Source of the DNA: Lenzites betulinus
Taxonomy: Eukaryota > Basidiomycota > Agaricomycetes > Polyporales > Polyporaceae
Direction of reading: 5' to 3'
NCBI GenBank assembly: GCA_022264855.1
Contig: JABYQU010000001.1
Span: 62,001-126,000 of the forward strand
Length of the DNA: 64,000 nt
The notes below the pieces were generated by a model, which saw only the letters and a list, made by a program, of their open reading frames with translations, searched no databases and was not told the origin of the DNA. Below, in pieces: positions 1 to 10,631 of this stretch (the first letter of the stretch is position 1; each line of letters opens with the position of its first letter). Position numbers and translations under genes: made by a program.

Positions 1-1009
1 ATGGGAGCGCACATACCAAGTTGCAAGTCGGGGGGGAGACGCATCGAGCCGCGAGCTGCGCCCATGCGCCTGCACCAACGTGCGCCCTTGCGCCCTCCGC
101 GAATCGCGCCGCGCGCGTTCCAGCCTATGCACTACGTACGCCCTCGGAGACACACGACGTCCCGCCGCGCAGAGACGCGCGGCCAGTGCGCAATGCGCAA
201 ACGGCTCGACTGCCAGTGGGCAGGAACGCGCGTGACGCCCGTGGTTTGCTGCGGATCGCGCTGGGAACGCGTGAGCACAGCGCAGACGGTGCGACGATGC
301 CAGTGGGAGGTACCAAGTCGCGCGGCGCGCCGTCACGCTGACGCGATTCTGTCGCGCAGCTCGCAGGGGATAAGGGAGAAGGGCCGGGGCCGCCAGGGCC
401 CGGGGGCGCGAGGACGAGGTCTTGTCGGACCGGCCGCGGACGCGCTGGGCGGGTGCGTGGAGTGTGCGGGGGCGCGCCTGGGGATCGGCGGAGTGTGCGG
501 ATGCCAGTGCGGGGGTGGGCGGCGGCGAGCGCGCCAGGCTGGGCGGCCGTGGACTTGCATGGAGAGCTTGTCGAGCCGTCTTGCTCGAGTCGCGCTGCGA
601 GCGGGTGAGCATATCCGCGCCGTTCACGCTAGTGTGTGTGCGCTAGGGCACGCCGTGACGATGCGCACTCATCCCGGGACGGGCACATCTCTTGCTGCAG
701 GCATGAACACATGCGAGGTGGTGGCGACCTTCGGCGTCGTCGTATCGTGCTGCGCGCGCGTTCGTGTACTGCCTATGTGCATGGGAGTACCCATGTGAAC
801 GTACGGACGGACGGGGACCTGCGCGAAATGCGGTCAGCATGGCAAGTCGAACGAACGCCCACCAGATGGCATGAAACCGACGAGAAACCGACTCACCCGG
901 ATCGCGCCGAGACCGACGGTGCAGTCGTGCATTGTCCGCGGGAGCGTGCTCGAGGCGTATCGCACGATGCGGCGACGAACTCGCCCCGGAATGTGCATGC
1001 TGCTCTATG

Positions 1010-1790
1010 CACCCCTGTAAAACGCGCGAAAATGTCAATATTGGTTTCTTCGCGGATCGTCCCGTGACTCACTGAGCTCGTACGTATTGTTCACCCTAAC
1101 GCACACGCGCAATACGAGCGGGGAGGCGCAAATCGTCCGCGCGCTGCGCCCCATTCTCTGTGTGCACCCGTGCAGCTCCCATGAAAACGCGCGACATTGA
1201 CGCAGACTCGACCGACACCGATCGCGCTGAAATTGTACTGGCATGCACTTGGCGTGCACTCGAGCGCACTCGCAAAGTCCCATGCGAGGCGGCGAAAAAC
1301 TCGTCGCGGAATGCGCGATTTATTTTCTGCAACTGCTCAAACCCATGAAAATGCGCGAAAATGACGCGAATAGTTTCTTCGCGGATCGGCGCGAGACTCG
1401 CAGGGCGGGCACGGGTTGTTCACAGCAGGGTGGACGCGAGATGCGAGAGCGGAGGGGCCAGGCGCCAGGCCGCGATGTCGCATTCTCTGTGTGCTCCCAG
1501 AGAACACATCTGCACATTGCACGACCACAACGTGCACGCGTTCGACGCGGATCGCGCTCGAGCAGGTCGTCGTATGCACTAGAGTGTGCTCACAAAGTAT
1601 CGGCCGAACGGGGAAGGTTTATTTTCGACGTCTGCATTTTCACTCAGGGCACCCATGAAAATGCACGAAAACTCGATATTTATTTTCTTTGCGGATCGCT
1701 CTGTAATTTTCTGTGTCCATAACGTTGCTCACAGGCAAGGCGAGCACGAAATGTGAAGGCGGAGGCGTCCATCGCCAGCCCGCCGCGTGC
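1010..1790. repeat. Degenerate 310-330 base tandem repeats inside copy A
   Basis: A block containing a CCCATGAAAATGCGCGAAAA-like core, then a TTTCTTCGCGGATCG-like core, recurs at about 1013, 1346 and 1653, giving periods of about 326 and 307 bases. Between these cores further landmarks recur in the same order: CATTCTCTGTGTGC (1152 and 1480), GATCGCGCT (about 1220 and 1550), CTCGCAAAGT/CTCACAAAGT, and TTATTTTC. A weaker partial unit precedes 1010. The same array lies at about 11640-12420 in copy B. This looks like an old satellite-like array captured in the larger element. Confidence 0.75.
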
Positions 1791-2577
1791 TATTTATTGT
1801 GTGATACACAAGGCCCCGCCAGACGACGACGGCGGCGCCATCCGTGCGCGCCGCACACCCCCGACGTCGACACACAGTGCGCTGGACGACGCACTCGTGC
1901 GCCGACACAATCGCGCGGTGGGGAGACTGGACGGGGGAGGGGCACGCCGTCTCCTGAGGTGCAAGTGCATGGGCACTGGTGAGCGGGGCCTCGGGCCCAT
2001 CCGCGGCCGTCCCAACACGGCGGGCGTCGACGCGAGAGTGGGCGGCACTCGGGAAGAGCGGGAAGACAGCGCGGGGCAACGGGCACGCGCGGTGCACCGT
2101 TTCCCGGCGTTGCGAGCCGCTTCGATGACAGGTGGGGCACTCACCTGTTGTTGCGCGGCGTGCCGGGCGCGTTCCGTACTGCGGCTCCCATCTGGGGGTG
2201 CGGAGCGACGAGCCCGGTGTCGTCGTCCCTGACGGCGATGCTGTCGAACTCGCTACGCTTGCGAGGGTGGGGGGCCGCGTAGAGCGTGCCCGTAGATGGC
2301 ACCCGTCCGTGGCCGTCGCAGTGTGGCGGCGACATCGCCGGTCCATTCAGAAGGGCGGAGCACGGTGTGCAGCCGACGTCGTTGGAGATCGAGGGAGGCG
2401 ACGGCGGGCGTCGGTGTTGTTTGAGGGTGGACTGGGCGCGTGCATGACATCGCGTATGTGTTGTGTTTCGGGGGACACGGACACGCGTCGGCGCATGCGC
2501 GGGAGGGCGGTGCTGCGTCGGGGACCGCTTACGCATGCGATATTGGGCGAGAGACGATCTGGAGAGGATGGGGTGAG

Positions 2578-2812
2578 CTATAAAGGGCGGGTGGGCGAAC
2601 GGCGTTCTGCATCGCTCCTACCGTTGTCCTCTGTCGACGTCCGCGTGCGCGCACCGAGCCCGTCTGGGCTGGGGGCTGCGTCGTCGGGTGCGCATTCCTA
2701 CTCGTCTCGTTCCCTGCTGTCGTTCCCTGCTGATGCTTGTCCGTGCGCCTCGAGCGCACCCGCGCGGCGAGGCTGAGCGTCGCGTTCTGCGCGACGCCTG
2801 TACGGTGAGTCT
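2578..2812 (+). promoter_or_regulatory. TATA box and downstream splice-donor-like site in copy A
   Basis: CTATAAAG stands at 2578-2585 in otherwise GC-rich DNA. A pyrimidine-rich stretch of initiator type follows about 25-50 bases later (around 2605-2640), and a consensus donor GTGAGT lies near 2805. The same arrangement is at 13209 in copy B. This suggests a RNA polymerase II promoter for a plus-strand transcript, but I see no convincing protein behind it, so any transcript may be non-coding. Confidence 0.4.
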
Positions 2813-5800
2813 CTGTGCTATGGGCGAGGTACTAGATAGGGCTGATGTGGGGCATCTACAGAACATCCGAACGGATCCGTCGTGCGCCCCGCGTGTGCGT
2901 TTGCGGCAGGCCGAGCCGAAGGCGGAGCCAACAGAGCGGGGTGGAGAGAGGGACTATGCGCAGGGAGGGAGGAGGGCGGTGGCTGTGAAGAAGGCGAGTA
3001 GGCGCACGGGCCCGTTGGGAGTGCGCCGTGCGGGCGTCAGTACTTGGCCGGCGTAGACTACATGTGAGTAGATGCGTGCGGCTGCATGCGCGTTGCGGCA
3101 GCAAGAGACGAGCTTTGCGTCGATTGCACGAGCAAGAGCGAGAGCGCACGAGAGGCCAGCGGCAGTCCGGTAGAGAGCGGCGGACAGGAGAGAGCGAGAG
3201 GCGGGCGCAGCGCAGGCGGCGGACGGTCGTGGGCGGCAGGAGCCAGGAGGGTGGCAGTCGTGCGGCGCAAGCGTCATCGCGGCGCGGACGGCGTGAAGGC
3301 GGCGGCGAGAACGGGTCAGGGCAGACCACACTGGGCTACCGGCCCTCCCGGCGCCTAGACGCGAGCGGGCGCACCGGATCGATTGAATGCTGCCAGGAGC
3401 GAGGCTGCTTATGCATTTCTGCCTGTCCTTCGGAACGTGCGCGTTCTGCATGTGCGCATCATCTTCCATTCTCATGACTGCATCCCCTCGGACTATCCTC
3501 CCGCTCAAGCCCCTCCACACCTCCGAACATACCACTCCCACCGCGCAGACAGATACGTCGGGTGACACTACGCGGGGCACCGCACCGCGTCTCGAACGCC
3601 TCCTGGCAGTGCAGGCCTCAGGCGCCATCCTCCCGCTCTCAGCGGATCCGGCTCGCTCCTCCTCCTCGTCCGCCGTCCCACGCGTCCCTCTCCGCCGGGG
3701 CCTGCTCGCGAACTTGAGGGCAAGACCGTCCGTGCGCATCGCCCCCGCACTGACGTCGAAAACCCGGACGAACGCCGGATCGAATCCTCGCCCTGGATAT
3801 TAATTCCTGCTGTCTGTCATTGCTAGCTGCACCGTGACCCGCGACCCGCTGTATCGACGGCTTCGTCTCGCACGACAGAATCATGAATGCACGCCATCAC
3901 GCACGCACTGCGCCCGCTCGCCCGCGCACGCTGCCGCAGCGTCCTCGACCACGGCCGTGAGTGGGCGACCCATCACTTGATCGCTCACGCCCGTCCGCTC
4001 GGCCCTTGTATACGCTCGTGAATGCAGGTGGAGCAGCAGGCACTCTGGACGCGTTCCAGGCGCACCCGCCGCCGCTTCCCGCCCGCCACGCCGGTGTCAG
4101 CCCTCGCCCACCAAGCACCGTGCGAGCCGGCCGCGGGCGAACGCACCCCCCGGGACATGGATATATTGCGCCGCCCGCGCGCGTCCAGTCCGGAGCCGCG
4201 CCTTCCCTCCGTCCTTCCCAGGCTGCCCCAGCAGCGCACGGCCCTCCCATGCGCGGCGGCGAGCAGGTGCGACTCGGGCTGGGTCGCGGTGGGCCACGGT
4301 GGGCGCAGACTGCGGCGCTCCCGCCGCGCGGACGGGAGCTGGCGTACGCTGGATGGGCACGCGCCGGAGCCCCAGAACGACACAAGGTTGTGGCACGAAG
4401 CGCCTAGCCTCCATATGGCCCCGTCCCCCGCCACAAGATCGCTCAAAGTCGGCTCGGCTCGCCCTGCCCCGTCCGCAGAATGCACATCCGCGCGCCCGCT
4501 GGTAGCGCTAGCGCCCCGCTGACCCTCGCGCGTCCCGAACGCCATCTCGCCGCAGATGATGGACGCAGGAGGGCGCGAGGATGGTCTCGAGAGGAGGAGG
4601 AGGAGCCGACGGTCCCCGGCAATAATTGATCGGCGCCCCGATCGGGCCTGAGCTGCCAGATCGGGCTCGCGGAGTCGGCAACTCTCGCGTCTGCCCCTCG
4701 GTAATTATACCCCTCCCCGCCCTGCGTCGCTCTACCTCCTCTGCTCCTCGTCGACGCACAATCGCACCAAGGCACGCGTGGTCACCGCGGCCGTGGGGCA
4801 TCGCTGCGTGGGCGACGCGCAACAGCGGATGCGATGCGGGTCAGACGCGTTCAGTTCAGTTCAGTTACAGTTGCGATCCGATCACGATCCCGCCGGCTCT
4901 GGCGATCCTGGTCGCGCTCGTCCCTCCGTCTATCCATCCGTTGGCGTGCCCACGATTGTCCACCGCGATGTGTATCCCGATGCCTTCTGCGTCAGCGCGA
5001 ACCCGGGCCTTCGCGACCACACCGGTGCCACAAGCTCGAGCTTCCCATCCACATCGCACACTGGCGCGCGGCCGTAATATCTGGCGCCTATTCACAGCGG
5101 CACGTACATACGGAGAACGTAAGAACGGAGGGGCCTGCAGCAATTCATCGAAATCGGCTCATGCCTCGTCTCGCCTCGTCTCGCTGCCCAACGTAACATC
5201 CACGAGCACCACGCCCCGTCTCCATCCCGTCGGACCACCCCGCTCGCCTTCGCCTTCGCCAGGTTCGACTTCCCTCCCGGCCTGGGCAAGGAACGCGCAG
5301 CGGACGCCCTTCCCAGCGGACCGCGGCCAGGGCGCGAACCCCAAGGCCCTGCGTCTACGTACGAGTAACAGCATCGTGGCGGGATATCTTCTATCCTCTG
5401 GCTGTCCGCGCTCTTCCGAGTCCTCTCCTCCGCCGACGAGCCACGCGGAGTTCAACGTGCGCTCGGGCGGTCGCGGGCCTCCACGGCAAGCGCGGCATGA
5501 ACTACGCGCGGACGCGCCGGCATTGATAATCCCAGCGCGCCGTGCTCAGCGGCGGCAGCGGGTACGTACGTACAAGCTGTAGCGCCTCCTCCGAGTCTTG
5601 CGGCACTGAATACTGAGCGTTGAATCCACAGATCTCGGGCCTAATCGGAGTAGCGCCCACGTGTCGCGTCCATCTCCTCGCTTTTGGAACGCGATCTGAA
5701 GTTGCGTCTAGCTACAGTGAGGCGCAGCCCTCAGACAGCGACCAGTACTGACCGCGGTGCTGCGTCTGAGTCTGCAGCTCCCCCGGATTCCGCAATGCTG

Positions 5801-7345
5801 CGCCGGACGCACAGGTTTTAAGGTCTCAGAGTCAATGCTACGTCCCGCGGCCGGGAATCGCGGAGCGTCCGGGAGAGCGCCGCGGAGCCTGAGCATGCTC
5901 GTGAACTCTCGAGTCTGCATGTGCAGGGCGCCCGTGTCCTATATCATGATCTGGGCAAGACATACCCCGCCGGCCATCCTCTGCGACCCTTGGCGCGTGG
6001 GGATGCCGGACATCATAGGCCTTCGAAATACTTAGAGCTCAGTACTTAATACTTAGGTGTGGTGAAGGCGATCGTAGCGCGGGCTCGGACATCGCCAGAA
6101 GCGCGCGCAGCGTCATAATCATATCGGGGCAGCGCGCTGCTGCAACAGCAAGGATGGCAGCTGGCGGGTTCGTGATTTCGAATCGACTCGCGCAGCTGGG
6201 GAAGCGGAAGCGGATCCGTGGCCGCTGGCGAGGAAGCACCGGTGCTCTTCGCGCGCGGGCGACTGGGGCTGGCATGTTCCATGCGGGGACGCGGGCGTGG
6301 CATGGGCGTGGGCAATGGCATGGCACGACGCGCGACAGCTGGGATGCCACTCCGCGCGGGCTCGAGTCTCCGGAGGACCCTGCAGATGACGCGCGCGGGG
6401 TGTGGGTCACGGTGATCCAGGCAGTGTCAGTCTGAGTCTATACAACTGGATCCGAGGAGGAGGATCCGGAGGCGCGCGCGGTGGCGTATGTACAAGAGCG
6501 CGAGGTTGGTACATTCGTGGGCACTACGCGTACATGATATAGCCCGGACTAGCTGTGTTAGCTATACACACACGCCTGCCCCATGAGCTTCATTCGTTGG
6601 TAAGTACTGCAGTGCGAGTATCCTATACCTGGTGCGTGCGCTACCGGACGCAACAAACCGTGAAGTACTTGGCCTCCGAGGCTCCGGGCGCCACCGCCGC
6701 CGCACATCCGTAACATATCGGCAATTGCAAGTACCTCTGCTCCCATATACAGCAAGACGTGCGTTTCATACGGTCTGTCTCTACGCCGAGGAACCGCCGC
6801 CCAGTCGTATATCCTGTACGCATATTATTATACGGTACACGGCGACCGTGATGCGTAAAAGGCAAGTCAGCCCGGGGATCCTGCTTATTGATGCGTGCAC
6901 ATCGCGACCCGTCGCGCGTTGCCTCCCAACCCGCGTCCCGCCCATGTGCACACAAGTAACTGGGTCTGTCGCGACTGGTCATTGAAATAAACCGGTTGGT
7001 ATGCACATCTAGACGTGAATGTATTATATCACCGAATGTCATGGAGCAGCAGCAGCCCGATGGGCCCGGCCGCGCTGCGTCACCACCGCGCTACTGGCTA
7101 CATACCGGCCGAGTTGCTGCGCAACCGGAGGCCCGCCGCAACATGTGCTCCCGAGTGCGTCGTGCGAGCCTGGGGCTCCGCAGCCGGCTGGGCGCGGCCC
7201 CAGACGGAGGAGATGCGGACATCGTGCAGCGGGCGCCGGGCGATGTGGGCGGGAGAGTGCGGGGCGGGGCGTGGATGAGGGCGGGGAGCTGCGGCGCGGG
7301 GATCTAGGATGGGACGGAGAATCTCCCTGATGGATTCACGGACTC

Positions 7346-7449
7346 TGGCAGCGGGGAGGATGGAATAGCAGCAGAGGGGAGCGGCATAGGTTACAGCGGG
7401 AGTGGCATAGTTGGCAGCGGGAGCGGCATAGTCTACAGTGGGAGTACAG
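7346..7449. repeat. 21-base minisatellite
   Basis: About three and a half imperfect copies of a 21-base unit built on GGCAGCGGGAGCGGCATAGT, cleanest at 7389-7430, with decayed units on both sides. It begins about 100 bases after copy A ends. Confidence 0.75.
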
Positions 7450-8361
7450 TCGGTAATCTACAGTTACATGTTTCCCGAGGGCACCACAACCCTCGCCTAC
7501 GCGCACCTTCACGCACCGCCGCTCCCCGACGCACCCCGACGCACGCGGGAGCGCGGAGCTGCCCCGAGCGCTCCGCGCCGCTTACCCTTGCCCTCGCGCC
7601 GCGCCGCTTACCCTCGCCCCCGCCCCCGCGCCTCCGTCCATATGGATCAACAAGCTCCGCCGCTTGTGCCCTCCGCAGGTGTCCCCCTCCCACACTGCGG
7701 CCAGCCACGCAAGACGGCAGCGACCTCACGCTGCTCGCCACCGCCGTCCGCAGATCTCGCCCAGCGTAAACACGCGAATGCGCTGCCAACTGCGCGCTCG
7801 CGTCCGACGCAGCCCTGTCCGCACTCATCGCGCCGTGCAGACCTCCCATTCAGCCGGCGTCCCATTGGCGTTCGATGGACGCGGAACCGGCCCCAGTACT
7901 CCGCCGCCGCTAGCAGCTACCCAACGCCCCGCGTACCGCCAACGCGATCAAGCAGTGTGCCCGCCGTCGCGCGGCAACTCTCCGTCTCGTTTGTGCACGT
8001 CTGCGCGCCGCTGCCGAGCGTGATGGGAGCGGTCGCCGTCTTGCAATCTATGTCTCCAGTCGCTTCTCCCGGCGTGCGCCGCTTGTGAAATTGCCTCCGC
8101 CTCCGCCTCCGCTTGTCGCCCTCGCACATCTGTCATCGCCAGCACCGATTTGGCGAGCCGGCCGAGCTTTTTCGGCTCATCATGCAGCTGCACATGTCGT
8201 CGTCCACGCGCAGGCAGCCGCACCGCCGAAATGGGAGCCTTGTCTGTGCTACCACGGGCCCCCCACAGATGTGCTCAAAGTGTATCATTAGTCTAGCTAG
8301 TAGTAGAGTACGCTCAGAGAAGAATAAACCCCCTTTTGCGCGACGTACACCCCAGTTGGCA

Positions 8362-9082
8362 TTAATCCCATTCGATGGGGTCGTCCGCGAGCTCGCCGCT
8401 CGGAAGCCGCCGCGTCCGCCACGCCTCCAGGTCCCACTCCGTCGTGTCCTCGATCTCCTCCACCTCCGACTCCTCGCCCTTGAGCCACTCGTCCCCAACC
8501 ACCTGCGTGCTCGTCGCGCCCTCCCGCCTGTGCCGCATGCCCCACATCCCGTCCGGGTTCGTCTTCGGACACTCACGGCGCGCCCCGACGTCGCGCCGCT
8601 GCCCGTGCCGTCCCTCCGCATTCGCCGGGAACAGCTTCCCCGGCAGCGCATTGTACACGCTCTCCCGCGCCGCGAGCACCTCCCCGTCCGTAGCTGCCTC
8701 CCAGTACATCGCCCCGTCCTCCCAGCGCTGCAGCAGCGTCCGGATCTTCGCCGTCGGATGGTCCCGCAGCTTGCTCATGTTCCCGAACTCGATCTCGTCC
8801 GGCCACCCCGAGAGCTTGACGCGGTAGCGCAGGAACACGAACTGCTGGAAGCGCGTCGGCGCCCAGTGCATCGACGCAGATGGGACCCCCACGAACTCGA
8901 CTGCGCGGCAGCCGCCGGGGTCAGTTTGCGCGCCGAGATACATGGGACATGCGTGGACACTCACCGAGTCCTTTGGTGAGCACGTCGCGCACCGCGCCGC
9001 GCTCGCGCCCGTGGTTGGTGGCGTAGTTCTCGCCGAGGGTGTCGCCGATTCCCCGTCGCCGGTTCGTCCGAGCTGGGGGCAT
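8362..9082 (-). CDS. Hypothetical protein of a basidiomycete-restricted type, 218 aa
   Basis: Two exons, 9082-8965 and 8900-8362, joined across a 64-base intron with a GTGAGT donor and a CGCAG acceptor; the frame closes to 218 residues. The N-terminus is basic (RTNRRRGIGDTLGENYATNHGR would be within the first 25 residues). The middle contains the pattern RYRVKLSGWPDEIEF followed by a helical LRDH...IRTLLQRW segment. I associate this pattern with an uncharacterised family found in many Agaricomycete genomes, where a 'GWP' motif precedes a short helical domain. The C-terminus is acidic, with an EESEVEEIEDTTEWD-like tail. It is the only gene with support in the first 18 kb, lying between the repeat copies. 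Function is unknown. The start is the first ATG that gives a coherent N-terminus; an upstream ATG at 9175 is possible. Confidence 0.6.
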
Positions 9083-10321
9083 CTTGGGCAGAGAGGGGAC
9101 AACGGAGGCGGCGTGTGCAGGGGAGTACGGCGGGAGGGAACCTTTGCGGCGCGGGACAAGAGCTCCGCGTGCCAAGGACTTGTGGTATATCTAATGCCGT
9201 TCCGTAGTAGTATCGCGTTTCGCGCTTGAACGCTCCGCAATTAATTGTCGGCACTCTTGCCGCGTATCTGCGACTGCCGGAGGCTTTGCGTTCGCGCGTA
9301 CGAAGGGCTGGGTCTAGAAATGTACGCATAGTTAGTTACAAGGCTGCTCATCACGCGTAACGAATACCTGCGCGTACAAATCGAACGCGGTCGAGTGGCG
9401 GGGCCGCTGAGTCTTGCGTACACTTGGATTATGCGCGAGAGCACGCGGCGCAGGACGGAGGACATTTGTTACATCGACCCGGCGCAGTAGAACATGCTCG
9501 AAGTGGCGCCGCGAACCGATGCCATATCGACCCTGACTAGTATGCGATGGCCTCGGACCATCGACATCGCTGACAGAACAATATCTGGAGAATGCATGAG
9601 TGGGAGCGTGAGGACTTGGCGCGTGTGATACAGCTTACCATGTTAATGCAGCTCGGGCGGATGTGCACTCGACGGTAGGCATTCCGTTGCAAGAACGAGC
9701 AGAGTGTGCTCCCATCGAGGCGGGCGCAGCTCTCCGCCATCCAATCCTGCAGCCGCCGCGACGCCCTCCGATCTGCGCATTGTCCGGCGATGTGAATACG
9801 GGACAAGCGCAGCGGCCGAGAACGACCAAAAAATAAGCACACACGTCAGGCTTTCGCGAGTGGCGGCGTCCATCCCGTGGCACGCGAGCAAGGCCCGCCG
9901 TTTCACATATCCGCCCCGAAGCTTCCGCGCCGCGCCGCGCCCAGTGGTCCCACCGAGGTGTTCTCTCGCCATCCTCGGCACTGGCACCTCTAACCGATCG
10001 AGTCCGTGCGACTTGTCGCATCTGCCTTGCAGGCTTCCGAGTCGGCGCACTGGGGCTTCGTGGCTCGCGCACGGCGGGGCCAACACACTCGTAAAGCGGC
10101 GCAGCCGTCGAACGATGCACAACACTCTAATTTTGTCGACCCTGCACGCGCAAGCGGACGTGCGTGCCAAGACGCACGCGCCGGGCGTGAAACGGGGTGC
10201 GCAATCCGGGTGCGTGGCCGTCGCGGGCGGTTGTCCTGTCGTGTTTGGTAAGAGTATGTACAAACTATGCACGTGGGAGCGCACTTGCCGAACTGCGAAC
10301 GAGGGCGAGGCCGGGCGAGGC

Positions 10322-10470
10322 TGGGGGACATCCGGGGGCGTCGTGGGGCGCCCTGAGTATCGTCGGGAGGCTGGGGGACGCCCAGGGGAGGCTGGGGGCT
10401 CGTGGGGGAGTCGGGGGGCGCGCGGGGAGTTGGGGGACACCCAAGGGAGTCGGGGGGCGCCCTGAGTATC
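10322..10470. repeat. G-run tract with quadruplex potential
   Basis: At least ten runs of four to six G on the plus strand separated by short loops, for example runs at about 10382-10440 with loops of five to seven bases. A GGGGCGCCCTGAGTATC block occurs twice, near 10346 and 10457, giving a higher-order period of about 110 bases. The tract ends about 160 bases before copy B begins. Confidence 0.75.
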
Positions 10471-10631
10471 TTCAGTGTGTGTCGGGGCGCATCACGCGAG
10501 GAAGGCGAGGGAGGACCAAGGGGGAGCAGCAGGGAACGCATGGGAGCCGTTCCCTGTGCACTACAAGACCGCGCGATGATTTGCTTCCTAAGAGAATGCG
10601 TTGTGAGTCGAGACGTGCACGTCCACAATAC

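Larger units (their letters stand above)
1..7244. repeat. Large GC-rich direct repeat, copy A (left end cut by window)
   Basis: Position 1 aligns with 10632 and the match runs to 7244/17940, where the two copies diverge abruptly. Over the first 2.9 kb I found only about eight differences, nearly all single-base insertions or deletions in short G, C or GC runs. From about 2.9 kb onward there are clustered block insertions and deletions, for example near 3240, 3630, 3700, 5050, 5340 and 6260. The sequence is CpG-rich. Many long open frames exist on both strands, but none resembles a known protein, and small indels shift them between the copies, as expected of GC-rich non-coding DNA. Because the window starts inside the match, the true left boundary is unknown. 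No terminal inverted repeats, LTR-like ends or target-site duplication could be shown. Confidence 0.93.
7245..10631. other. Spacer between the two large repeat copies
   Basis: Sequence unrelated to the flanking repeat except for a faint echo of the repeat start near 10266 (a TGGGAGCGCAC-like match to the sequence at 10632). It contains the minisatellite at 7346-7449, CCTCCG-type short repeats near 8095, the small gene at 8362-9082 and the G-rich tract at 10322-10470. I see nothing coding in 9250-10300. Confidence 0.7.

Noticed and set aside
7560..7625. TTACCC-like repeats as telomeric sequence
   Set aside because: Only scattered GCTTACCCT motifs within a CGCGCC-rich stretch; no TTAGGG or CCCTAA array.
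8528..8576. A second intron in the 8362-9082 gene, with GTGAGT and CACAG signals
   Set aside because: It would be 49 bases and would shift the frame out of the conserved-looking acidic C-terminus; the uninterrupted frame is better.
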